DNA from: Pseudomonadota bacterium
GTDB lineage: Bacteria; Desulfobacterota; Syntrophia; Syntrophales; JADFWA01
Direction of reading: 5' to 3'
Length of the DNA: 7,531 nucleotides
Assembly: GCA_030596145.1 (NCBI GenBank)
Contig: JAUVKS010000084.1
Span: 1 to 7,531, forward strand
Shown here one piece after another: positions 1-6,113 of the stretch (its first letter is position 1; each line of letters starts with the position of its first letter). The translations under genes and the position numbers were made by a program. The notes under the pieces are model-generated. The model made no database searches. It was given only the letters and a program-made list of their open reading frames with translations, and was not told the DNA's origin.

Positions 1-373
1 ACTAAGTATATCAGACATCGCCATGGTTGCCTCGGGAACGGCTACTCTGGAAACGGCCCTTATGGAAACTCCAATGATCATCATATACAAGATCTCTACC
101 CTTTCTTATTATATAGGAAAGGTGCTCATCAATGTAAACAACATCGGATTGGTTAATATTATCGCTGAAAAAACCATAGTTCCAGAGTTCATTCAGAATG
201 ACGCCACCCCCATGAATATGGCAAAGGAGATTTCGGATATACTCACCAACAGATCAAGGATGGACAGAATCAAGCAAGAACTTTCCAGGGTAAGAGGGAA
301 GCTTGGCAGCCCGGGTGCTGCCAGAAGGACAGCCGGGCTGGTATGTGAGATGATAATTACGAGTGAAGAGTAA
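1..373 (+). CDS. lpxB: Lipid-A-disaccharide synthase, C-terminal part (partial, 5' end outside window)
   Basis: LpxB is a peripheral inner-membrane GT19 glycosyltransferase that joins UDP-2,3-diacylglucosamine and lipid X into the tetraacyl disaccharide-1-phosphate of lipid A. The frame is open from base 2, so only about the last 123 residues are present. What is visible matches the family C-terminus: SDIAMVASGTATLE, the nucleotide-sugar binding stretch, then ALMETPMIIIYK, LVNIIAEK and VPEFIQNDATP, and a charged final helix. The Met at base 23 lies inside the conserved block and is not the start. The stop TAA (371-373) lies inside a degenerate 7-bp repeat array that also encodes the final residues (SEE). 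A repeat-filled gap separates it from msbA, which follows in the same orientation. Identification is by recognised motifs, with no search run. Confidence 0.93.
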   Translation, partial: LSISDIAMVASGTATLETALMETPMIIIYKISTLSYYIGKVLINVNNIGLVNIIAEKTIVPEFIQNDATPMNMAKEISDILTNRSRMDRIKQELSRVRGKLGSPGAARRTAGLVCEMIITSEE

Positions 374-395
374 AAAATGAAGAATTAAGAGTTAT
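361..395 (+). repeat. Degenerate 7-bp tandem array A (about 5 units) over the lpxB stop codon
   Basis: Units begin at 361, 368, 375, 382 and 389 and fit a loose consensus GARTNAA; the first is GAGTGAA and the fourth GAATTAA. The lpxB TAA stop (371-373) falls in the second unit. The reverse complement of the same unit family reappears at 563-590, so arrays A and B face each other across the gap: 381-394 pairs perfectly with 571-584 over 14 bp. Function is unknown. Confidence 0.7.
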
Positions 396-427
396 TCAGG
401 GGTTATTTCTTTTCATTTTTCTTTCTT

Positions 428-558
428 GACGGTTTCGTAAAAAGTAAAATTTATGCCCTTTTGTCATTCCCGCGAAAGCGGGAATCCAGTATTTACAGGT
501 TGTCATGTTCGCGATTTATGGTTATATGTCTGATGTCATAACTTTTTACGACTTCATC
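428..558. mobile_element. MITE-like inverted-repeat element, about 131 bp, no coding capacity
   Basis: The left arm 428-445 and right arm 541-558 are inverted copies. The inner 11 bp (TCGTAAAAAGT at 435-445 against its complement at 541-551) match perfectly, and 14 of 18 positions match over the whole arm. A strong palindrome (466-485) sits between the arms and no ORF fits inside, which is the layout of a miniature inverted-repeat element. TTCTT occurs just outside both ends (423-427 and 560-564), but in low-complexity sequence, so it is weak evidence for a target duplication. A 12-bp piece of the arm recurs at 2431-2442. The whole lpxB-msbA gap (374-599) is accounted for by this element and the two flanking heptamer arrays. 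Confidence 0.5.
466..485. repeat. REP-type palindrome with 8-bp stem and GAAA loop
   Basis: ATTCCCGC (466-473) pairs perfectly with GCGGGAAT (478-485) around a GAAA loop (474-477). The context GTCATTCCCGC...GGGAATCCAG is one I recognise from memory as an abundant interspersed palindrome in several proteobacterial genomes; copy number in this genome cannot be seen here. There is no T-tract after the stem, so it is not a typical intrinsic terminator, although as RNA it would form a very stable GNRA-capped hairpin between lpxB and msbA. Confidence 0.75.
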
Positions 559-562
559 ATTC

Positions 563-590
563 TTAATTCTTAACTCTTAATTCTCAACTG
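563..590 (-). repeat. 7-bp tandem array B (4 units) just upstream of msbA
   Basis: Units begin at 563, 570, 577 and 584 on the + strand: TTAATTC, one TTAACTC variant, a second TTAATTC, then TCAACTG; 556-562 (ATCATTC) may be a decayed fifth. Read on the minus strand they match the GARTNAA family of array A. The array ends 9 bp before the msbA ATG, so it occupies the place where a ribosome binding site and leader would be expected. Confidence 0.75.
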
Positions 591-599
591 AATTTTGTT

Positions 600-2339
600 A
601 TGGAAATATTCAAACGTCTTTTAAAACTCGCAAAACCACACACAGTAAAGTTCATCTTCGCTATGCTTTGCATGCTCATAGTGGGAGTAACAACCTCCGG
701 CCTCGCTTTTCTCGTCAAACCAGCTCTCGATGAGATATTTCTGAAAAGAGACGCCGATATGTTGAAGCTGATACCGTTAGCAATAGTAGCAATATATCTC
801 ATGAAGGGAGCCTGCAGCTACGGCCAGACGGTTCTGATGAGCCATATAGGACAGCGGATAATAACAGACCTTAGAGGAGAACTTTACAGCCATATACAGA
901 GACAAGCCCTTTCATTCTTCACAAAAAATCCAACCGGCAGACTCATGTCTCGGATAACCAACGATGTTAACTTTATCCAGGGTGCGGTATCGGAGGCGGT
1001 GACGAGCCTCATGAAAGACTCCTTCACTATTATCTGCCTCGTAGTCGTGATTTTCTACCGTGACTGGAAACTTGCCATTGTAGCCATGTTTATTTTCCCC
1101 TTGACCATCTATCCGATAGCAAAGTTCGGTGAAAAGATGAGAAAGATTGCCACAAGCACCCAGGTAACCATGGGAAGTCTCTCATCCCTTCTACAGGAAA
1201 CAATATCAGGCACCAGGATAGTAAAAGCCTTCGGAATGGAAGATTATGAAGATAAAAGGTTTGCCGTTGAAAATGAGCGACTCTTCAAACTCACGATGAA
1301 ATCCGTATCTGTAAGGGCAATATCCAGCCCTTTTATGGAATTCTTAGGAGGTATTGGAGTCGCCGCGATTATATTTTATGGGGGATATCAGGTAATCAAG
1401 GGCACCTCTACACCAGGCACATTTTTTTCATTCCTTACAGCCATTATTATGCTTTACGAACCGGTTAAAAGGCTGACGAACGTCAATAACACCATTCAGC
1501 AGGGAATCGCTGCCGCCACACGTGTCTTCAATATCATGGACATAACTCCCGAAATAAAGGACAAGAAAAAAGCAATACATCTGCCATCAATTTCCAACAA
1601 CATCGATATCCGAAACATTTCCTTTAGTTATGACGATACACCCATTTTAAAAAATATAAACCTCAAGATCAAAGCGGGTGAGGCGGTTGCCTTTGTCGGT
1701 ATGAGCGGGGGGGGAAAGACCACCCTCGTCAATCTGATACCACGATTTTACGACGTAACAGAAGGAAGGATATTGATAGACGGTCATGATATACGTGATG
1801 TTACTATAGAATCACTGCGGGGGCAGATAGGGATCGTCACTCAGCAGACGATACTGTTCAATGATACAGTTAGAAACAACATTGCCTATGGCGACATAAC
1901 AAAGTCCGAGACGGATATCATAAAAGCGGCCAGGGCGGCCAATGCCCACAACTTTATAGTTAATCTACCAAAAAAATATGACGCCATAATCGGGGAACAG
2001 GGGGCAAAGCTCTCCGGTGGAGAGAAACAGAGAGTCTCCATAGCAAGGGCCCTCCTCAAGGATGCTCCCATACTAATCCTGGATGAGGCTACCTCGTCTC
2101 TTGACACGGAAGCGGAGATTGAGGTTCAGGGTGCCTTGGAAAACCTGATGAAAGGGAGAACAACCCTGGTTATTGCTCATCGGCTCTCAACCATAAGGAA
2201 CGCAGACCGGATTTTAGTTCTCGTTAATGGAGAAATCGTTGAAGAAGGAACACACGAATCACTCCTTGAGGAAAAGGGTGAATACTTCAAACTATATAAT
2301 ATGCAGTTTAAGAAGGAGAGTTCAGAGTTCAGAGTTTAA
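600..2339 (+). CDS. msbA: Lipid A export ABC transporter, permease fused to ATPase
   Basis: MsbA is a homodimeric inner-membrane ABC exporter that flips core-lipid A from the cytoplasmic to the periplasmic leaflet. The 579 residues match the usual length of about 580. Residues 1-310 form the membrane domain, with hydrophobic segments near 15-40, 55-80, 135-175 and 245-285. The nucleotide-binding domain follows: Walker A G367-M-S-G-G-G-K373-T, Q-loop around Q415, signature LSGGE 471-475, Walker B ILILDE 491-496 and H-loop H527. ATG 600 gives the normal family N-terminus (MEIFKRLLKLAKP), but no Shine-Dalgarno is visible before it. The final residues (SSEFRV) and the TAA come from a 7-bp repeat array. 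An 8-G run at 1707-1714 encodes part of the P-loop. A generic ABC multidrug exporter is possible, but the lpxB/lpxK neighbourhood favours MsbA. Confidence 0.93.
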   Translation: MEIFKRLLKLAKPHTVKFIFAMLCMLIVGVTTSGLAFLVKPALDEIFLKRDADMLKLIPLAIVAIYLMKGACSYGQTVLMSHIGQRIITDLRGELYSHIQRQALSFFTKNPTGRLMSRITNDVNFIQGAVSEAVTSLMKDSFTIICLVVVIFYRDWKLAIVAMFIFPLTIYPIAKFGEKMRKIATSTQVTMGSLSSLLQETISGTRIVKAFGMEDYEDKRFAVENERLFKLTMKSVSVRAISSPFMEFLGGIGVAAIIFYGGYQVIKGTSTPGTFFSFLTAIIMLYEPVKRLTNVNNTIQQGIAAATRVFNIMDITPEIKDKKKAIHLPSISNNIDIRNISFSYDDTPILKNINLKIKAGEAVAFVGMSGGGKTTLVNLIPRFYDVTEGRILIDGHDIRDVTIESLRGQIGIVTQQTILFNDTVRNNIAYGDITKSETDIIKAARAANAHNFIVNLPKKYDAIIGEQGAKLSGGEKQRVSIARALLKDAPILILDEATSSLDTEAEIEVQGALENLMKGRTTLVIAHRLSTIRNADRILVLVNGEIVEEGTHESLLEEKGEYFKLYNMQFKKESSEFRV

Positions 2340-2352
2340 AGTTCAGGATTCA
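2318..2352 (+). repeat. 7-bp tandem array C (5 units, GAGTTCA family) over the msbA stop codon
   Basis: Units begin at 2318, 2325, 2332, 2339 and 2346. The first two are identical (GAGTTCA) and the others differ by one or two bases. The msbA TAA (2337-2339) spans the junction of the third and fourth units, so the array supplies the end of the protein. The unit resembles that of arrays A and B. The 10-mer TCAACTGAAT ends both this array (2350-2359) and array B (584-593), in the same orientation. Confidence 0.8.
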
Positions 2353-2359
2353 ACTGAAT

Positions 2360-2407
2360 GGTGGCATTGTACATGCCACCGTTTGCGGTCGGGTATAAAA
2401 CCCGACC
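2360..2407. repeat. Two adjacent hairpins in the msbA-lpxK gap
   Basis: GGTGGCAT (2360-2367) pairs with ATGCCACC (2373-2380) around a 5-base loop, and GGTCGGGT (2387-2394) pairs with ACCCGACC (2400-2407) around ATAAA. Both stems are perfect 8-bp matches, only 6 bases apart. Neither is followed directly by a T-tract, so intrinsic termination is doubtful. They look like interspersed palindromic repeats, but could slow or process a read-through msbA-lpxK transcript. Confidence 0.7.
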
Positions 2408-2430
2408 CTACAAGCCCTGCTAACGGGTGT

Positions 2431-2442
2431 CTTTTTACGAAA
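2431..2442. repeat. Solo 12-bp match to the terminal repeat of the 428-558 element
   Basis: CTTTTTACGAAA here is the exact reverse complement of 433-444, part of the left arm of the MITE-like element, and its first 10 bases also match that element's right arm at 542-551. It ends 8 bases before the lpxK ATG. No partner arm is visible in the gap, so it may be the remnant of a second copy, or a chance A/T-rich match. Confidence 0.45.
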
Positions 2443-2450
2443 TTTAAAAA

Positions 2451-3542
2451 ATGAATTTTTTAAGGAATTACGCCACCAAAATGCTGCATGATGACAGCAA
2501 ACCGAGTCTCCTGAACCCATTTCTCTTTTTTCTTTACTTATTTTCCATCCTTTACGACGGAATTATTCGTCTGAGAAACCAGATGTATGATCTGGGTCTT
2601 TTCAAAACAAAAAAGCTCGGATGCAAAATAATCAGCATAGGAAACATAACCGTGGGTGGAACGGGCAAGACACCAACGGTTATTATGCTGGCAAATATGC
2701 TAAAGGAGCGGGGATACCAACCTGTCGTACTGAGCCGAGGATATGGAGGCAAAAACAAAAATCCTGTCAATGTCATATCCGATGGCAACAACATCCTCAT
2801 GAGTGCGAGTGTTGCAGGTGACGAACCGACACTCATTGCAAAATCCGCAAAGGATGTACCCGTTATCACAGGGCCAAAGAGATACCTCACCGGAAGATAT
2901 GCCATGGATCATCTTGGGGCAGATCTCCTGATTCTGGACGATGCCTTTCAACACCGGTCACTTTTCAGAGATATAGACATAGTCCTTTTAGATAGCGAAA
3001 GGCCCTTCGGGAACGGATTTCTGCTACCCAGGGGATCCCTTCGCGAACCTGCAAAAGCCCTGAAGAGGGCGAACATCATTGTACTGACAGGAATTGACCG
3101 GGAAGAAGAAAAAAGAACCATTGATATCGACTTCCCTCCCACTCCGATTTTCGGCGGATACCACAGGCCGAAGGGTCTCATTAAAGGAAACAAGAATGAT
3201 ATTTATCCGCTCGAATACATGGAAGGGAAAAAGGTGTGCGCCTTTGCCGGAATAGCCAAACCTGAATCCTTCAGAGAAACAATAGAAACTCTTGGTGCAA
3301 AGGTGGTTGCATTCACAACATTTCCCGATCACCATAGATACACAACAGATAATCTCGAAGAGATTAAAAAATCATCTTCAAATAGTTCAGCCGAAATCAC
3401 CGTCACCACGGAAAAGGACGGGATAAAATTGATTGACTTTCCAGAGTTCTTCCGTGATATCTTTCAGCTTAGAATAGAAATGGAAATAATCAACCACCAC
3501 AGTAAATTTGAAGATATAATTATGTCAAAACTTTTAATATGA
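2451..3542 (+). CDS. lpxK: Tetraacyldisaccharide 4'-kinase
   Basis: LpxK uses ATP to phosphorylate the 4' position of the lipid A disaccharide, giving lipid IVA, at the cytoplasmic face of the inner membrane. The 363 residues fit the family (roughly 320-370). An N-terminal hydrophobic helix lies at about 22-38, then the P-loop GNITVGGTGKTP (64-75), SRGYGG (95-100), GDEP (123-126), the hallmark DDAFQHR (163-169), FPDHH (291-295) and TEKDGIKL (320-327). An in-frame TAA at 2445-2447 rules out any upstream start, so ATG 2451 is the longest possible; Met11 (2481) is a weaker alternative. No Shine-Dalgarno is seen. The stop overlaps the start of the following acyltransferase by 4 bp (ATGA), indicating coupled translation. 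Confidence 0.95.
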   Translation: MNFLRNYATKMLHDDSKPSLLNPFLFFLYLFSILYDGIIRLRNQMYDLGLFKTKKLGCKIISIGNITVGGTGKTPTVIMLANMLKERGYQPVVLSRGYGGKNKNPVNVISDGNNILMSASVAGDEPTLIAKSAKDVPVITGPKRYLTGRYAMDHLGADLLILDDAFQHRSLFRDIDIVLLDSERPFGNGFLLPRGSLREPAKALKRANIIVLTGIDREEEKRTIDIDFPPTPIFGGYHRPKGLIKGNKNDIYPLEYMEGKKVCAFAGIAKPESFRETIETLGAKVVAFTTFPDHHRYTTDNLEEIKKSSSNSSAEITVTTEKDGIKLIDFPEFFRDIFQLRIEMEIINHHSKFEDIIMSKLLI

Positions 3543-4423
3543 AAAAAACACCAACAACAAGAGCCATACTTCTAATTTTTGGCTCCATTCCGCTTACGAT
3601 CCGAAAAGAAATTTTCAAAGCAATCTCTTTGCTTTACTATCGTCTCTCTTCCAGGCGCAGGCTGATTGCCCTTCACAACCTCAAGTGCGCCTACCCGGAA
3701 AAGAATATGGAGGATATAATCAGAATCGCAAAGGGAGTTTACCGAAATATCGGAATCGTGGCTGCAGAATTCTTTGAAATTCCTTCTTCAACCAGAGAAA
3801 ATATCCATGACCTGGTAGAGTGTGAGGGGCTTGAAAATTACACCACTACTATGGCAAAAAATAAAGGGGCACTCCTCTTTACCGCCCACTTCGGCAACTG
3901 GGAACTTATGGCCGCATCCTTCCCCTTGCTGGCGCAACCACTTACCTTTATATACCGTCTTTTAGACAACCCGATTCTGGAAAACTTTGTCGCCTATGTG
4001 CGGACATGCAAGGGGAACAACCCATTGCCGAAGGGCGGTTCCATGAGACGAGTCCTCCGCCACATCGAAAAGAAGGAGCTTGTAGGCATACTCATCGATC
4101 AGAACATGGACTGGTATGAGGGTGTCTTTGTTGATTTTTTCGGGAGACCTGCCGGCACAACAAATGGACTGGCCTTACTCGCCCTCCATACGGGGGCACC
4201 GGTGATTCCTGCTTTTATGGTCAGGATGGAGAGCGGCAAATATAAATTCATCATAGGCAAGGAAGTCGAAATAATAAATACCGGAAATCGTAATATGGAT
4301 ATATTAACAAATACCCAGAACTTCACCAGAATTATCGAAGATTTTATAAGAAAATATCCTGATCAATGGTTCTGGGTACACCAGAGGTGGAAGACGAAAA
4401 GGCATCAGGTAAAACAAATATGA
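3539..4423 (+). CDS. lpxL: Lipid A biosynthesis acyltransferase, LpxL/HtrB family
   Basis: Members of this family transfer an acyl chain from acyl-ACP to a primary acyl group of lipid A, making the acyloxyacyl (secondary) chains at the inner membrane. At 294 residues it is close to the usual 290-310. The catalytic HX4E motif is present (H117 to E122, HFGNWE), preceded by the ALHNLKCAYPEK block near 44-55. Further on are LIDQNMD, FFGRPAGTTNGLALLAL and the C-terminal WFWVHQRWKTK. A short hydrophobic N-terminal stretch could anchor it. It is coupled to lpxK by ATGA at 3539-3542 and to waaF by another ATGA at 4420-4423. Whether it acts as LpxL or LpxM, and its chain-length preference, cannot be read from sequence alone; the symbol denotes the family. 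Confidence 0.88.
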   Translation: MKKTPTTRAILLIFGSIPLTIRKEIFKAISLLYYRLSSRRRLIALHNLKCAYPEKNMEDIIRIAKGVYRNIGIVAAEFFEIPSSTRENIHDLVECEGLENYTTTMAKNKGALLFTAHFGNWELMAASFPLLAQPLTFIYRLLDNPILENFVAYVRTCKGNNPLPKGGSMRRVLRHIEKKELVGILIDQNMDWYEGVFVDFFGRPAGTTNGLALLALHTGAPVIPAFMVRMESGKYKFIIGKEVEIINTGNRNMDILTNTQNFTRIIEDFIRKYPDQWFWVHQRWKTKRHQVKQI

Positions 4424-5484
4424 AAATCAGAACTTCAAAAAAAATCCCCTTTGACGAGATAGAAAATATCCTGATACGGGGAACCAACTGGATTGGCGAT
4501 GTCGTAATGTGTCTTCCAGCAATTTCCGCAGTCAGGAAAACATTTCCACGCTCAAAGATCACTGTGCTGGCCAAGCCGTGGGTTGCGGAACTTTTTCATA
4601 TCTGCTCCGATGTCAACGAGGTCATCCTCTTTCAAAGCCCCGGCATTCACAATGGCATTGCCGGAAAGTTTAGACTGGCAAGGGAACTGAAAAGTAAGGC
4701 TTTCGACATGGCCATACTACTCCAAAACGCCATTGAGGCCGCTATAATTACGCGACTGGCTAGCATCCCCATAAGGGCAGGATATAACTCCGACGGGAGA
4801 GGTATCCTGCTGACTCACTCAGTACACAGGACTCAAGAAATCAGAGAGGTGCACCAGATTGATTACTATCTTGAAATGATAAAGACACTCGGTTTTAATC
4901 AGGGAGAAAGAAAGGTCAATCTCACGCTGACGGATGAGTATTCCGCTATCTCGGAAGAGATTCTAAATCAGTATGACATCGGAAAGAGAGAAATCGTTGT
5001 CGGTATGGCACCTGGAGCCACTTATGGGCCGGCCAAAAAGTGGTTTCCGGAAAGGTTTGCCGCTGTTGCGGACAGGTTCATTGAAGATTACTCTGCTCGG
5101 GCAATTCTTTTCGGGAGTGCCGATGACCGAGACAGCGCAGATCAAGTTCAACAAAGTTCAAAAAACAGATTCATCAATTTAGCAGGTAAAACAAATCTTA
5201 AAGAGGCCATCTCACTGATTGTTAGATGCAACCTTTTTATATCCAATGATTCCGGACTGATGCATGTGGCAGGTGCGCTTGGAATCCCAACGATAGCAAT
5301 TTTCGGATCAACAAACCCGGTAACAACATCCCCTGTGGGAGAGAACAGCATTGTCATCAGCAAAGGTGTCTCCTGTAGCCCCTGCCTCAAGAAAGAATGT
5401 CCTACCGATTTTCGATGTATGGATCTTATAGGGGTCGACGAGGTTTATGATATCGCAAAGGACCTTCTGGCGCAAAGCGCATAG
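4420..5484 (+). CDS. waaF: ADP-heptose:LPS heptosyltransferase II
   Basis: This GT9 enzyme adds the second L-glycero-D-manno-heptose of the LPS inner core from ADP-heptose in the cytoplasm. Family marks, numbered from ATG 4420 (354 residues), are ILIRGTNWIGDVVM with the likely catalytic D27, VGMAPGATYGPAKKWF in the middle, and the donor-binding NDSGLMHVAGALGIP and FGSTNP near the C-terminus. ATG 4420 is preferred to the in-frame ATG at 4366: it gives a 4-bp ATGA overlap with the acyltransferase stop, has AGGT about 10 bases upstream, and avoids an 18-residue extension unlike the family. Four cysteines (C319, C322, C327, C333) form a CSPC-x4-C-x5-C cluster that WaaC shares. The last residues and TAG come from a 7-bp repeat array. 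Confidence 0.92.
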   Translation: MKIRTSKKIPFDEIENILIRGTNWIGDVVMCLPAISAVRKTFPRSKITVLAKPWVAELFHICSDVNEVILFQSPGIHNGIAGKFRLARELKSKAFDMAILLQNAIEAAIITRLASIPIRAGYNSDGRGILLTHSVHRTQEIREVHQIDYYLEMIKTLGFNQGERKVNLTLTDEYSAISEEILNQYDIGKREIVVGMAPGATYGPAKKWFPERFAAVADRFIEDYSARAILFGSADDRDSADQVQQSSKNRFINLAGKTNLKEAISLIVRCNLFISNDSGLMHVAGALGIPTIAIFGSTNPVTTSPVGENSIVISKGVSCSPCLKKECPTDFRCMDLIGVDEVYDIAKDLLAQSA

Positions 5485-5497
5485 AGCAAAGCGCTTT
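5470..5497 (+). repeat. 7-bp tandem array D (4 units, GCGCAAA family) over the waaF stop codon
   Basis: Units begin at 5470 (GCGCAAA), 5477 (GCGCATA), 5484 and 5491, the last two diverged. The 9-mer GCAAAGCGC recurs at 5472-5480 and 5486-5494, exactly 14 bp apart. The waaF TAG (5482-5484) lies across units two and three, so the end of WaaF is repeat-encoded. A perfect 12-bp palindrome, GCTTTTAAAAGC (5493-5504), overlaps its end. Confidence 0.75.
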
Positions 5498-5507
5498 TAA
5501 AAGCAGG

Positions 5508-5526
5508 GGCGGGTTTTGGCCCCGCC
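5508..5526. repeat. GC-rich hairpin in the waaF-gmhB gap
   Basis: GGCGGG (5508-5513) pairs with CCCGCC (5521-5526) over a 7-base loop that contains TTTT. It lies between the waaF stop and the gmhB ribosome binding site. No T-tract follows the stem, so a strong intrinsic terminator is unlikely; partial attenuation or RNA processing remains possible. Confidence 0.5.
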
Positions 5527-5534
5527 ATAAAATC

Positions 5535-5540
5535 TAAGGT
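5535..5540 (+). promoter_or_regulatory. Ribosome binding site of gmhB
   Basis: TAAGGT lies 6 bases before ATG 5547, a normal Shine-Dalgarno position. It fixes that start and shows gmhB can be translated independently of waaF, unlike the overlapping genes upstream. Confidence 0.6.
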
Positions 5541-5546
5541 TTCGAA

Positions 5547-6113
5547 ATGAAAAAAAACTCCGCGGTCTTCCTGGACAGGGATGGAACGATAAATGAAGAG
5601 GTGGGATACCTGTACAGCCTCGAAAAACTGAAGCTATATCCCAACTCTTACGAAGCAATAAGACTGATTAACGAAAGCGGGATGTTGGCGGTAGTTATCA
5701 CGAATCAATCCGGGGTGGCCAGGGGATACTTCAGTGAAAATTTTGTAAGGACTGTACATCTGCGCATCAATCAAATTCTTCAGGAAAATGGAGCCCACCT
5801 TGACGGGTTTTATTATTGCCCTCATCATCCTACCGAGGGAAATGGAGACTATCTAAGATCATGCGACTGTAGAAAACCTGAACCGGGAATGCTGATAAAT
5901 GCTTCTGAAGAAATGGATATTGATCTGTCCTATTCCTATATGGTTGGTGACATGGCAAAAGACATAGAACTCGCAAACAGAGTCGGAATCAAGGGGATCC
6001 TTGTGAAAACGGGCTACGGAAAGAATGTAATGCCTTCCGATATCAAGCCGGCTTATATCGCTGAAGATATTCTGGATGCAGTAAACTGGATAATGCGGAA
6101 TCGTGAAAAGTGA
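5547..6113 (+). CDS. gmhB: D-glycero-beta-D-manno-heptose-1,7-bisphosphate 7-phosphatase
   Basis: GmhB removes the 7-phosphate from heptose-1,7-bisphosphate in the cytoplasm, a step toward the ADP-heptose used by WaaC and WaaF. At 188 residues it fits this HAD-superfamily phosphatase (about 180-190). HAD motif I is FLDRDGTIN, with nucleophile D10 and acid/base D12; motif II is in VVITNQSG (49-56); K110 follows the metal loop; motif III/IV is VGDMAKDIELA with D135 and D139. Four zinc ligands are visible, C91 and H93 in CPHH and C106 and C108 in CDC, which separates it from HAD proteins lacking the zinc loop. The related HisB N-terminal domain (histidinol-phosphatase) is the main alternative, but the heptose-gene neighbours favour GmhB. 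Its TGA overlaps the waaC GTG by 4 bp. Confidence 0.93.
   Translation: MKKNSAVFLDRDGTINEEVGYLYSLEKLKLYPNSYEAIRLINESGMLAVVITNQSGVARGYFSENFVRTVHLRINQILQENGAHLDGFYYCPHHPTEGNGDYLRSCDCRKPEPGMLINASEEMDIDLSYSYMVGDMAKDIELANRVGIKGILVKTGYGKNVMPSDIKPAYIAEDILDAVNWIMRNREK

Noticed and set aside
426..455. Possible promoter, TTGACG (426-431) with TTTATG or TAAAAT downstream
   Set aside because: The TAAAAT spacing is 13 bp, too short, and TTTATG is a poor -10 match. The TTGACG lies at the tip of the inverted-repeat arm, so it is better explained by the element.
361..590. CRISPR-like array in the lpxB-msbA gap
   Set aside because: The 7-bp repeats are contiguous without spacers, and no cas genes are present.
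2227..2454. 75-residue + strand ORF across the msbA end and the msbA-lpxK gap
   Set aside because: It overlaps MsbA in another frame, reads through repeats and hairpins, and resembles no protein.
2552..3335. Several minus-strand ORFs of 81-117 codons opposite lpxK
   Set aside because: They are antisense shadows of a clear lpxK reading frame, with no recognisable motifs or ribosome binding sites.
4366..4419. Longer WaaF start at ATG 4366
   Set aside because: It would add 18 residues unlike the family and overlap the acyltransferase by 58 bp; ATG 4420 gives the ATGA overlap typical of this operon.
5493..5526. Intrinsic terminator after waaF
   Set aside because: The GGCGGG/CCCGCC stem is only 6 bp and is followed by ATAAAATC, not a T-tract; the T-run lies before or inside the stem.
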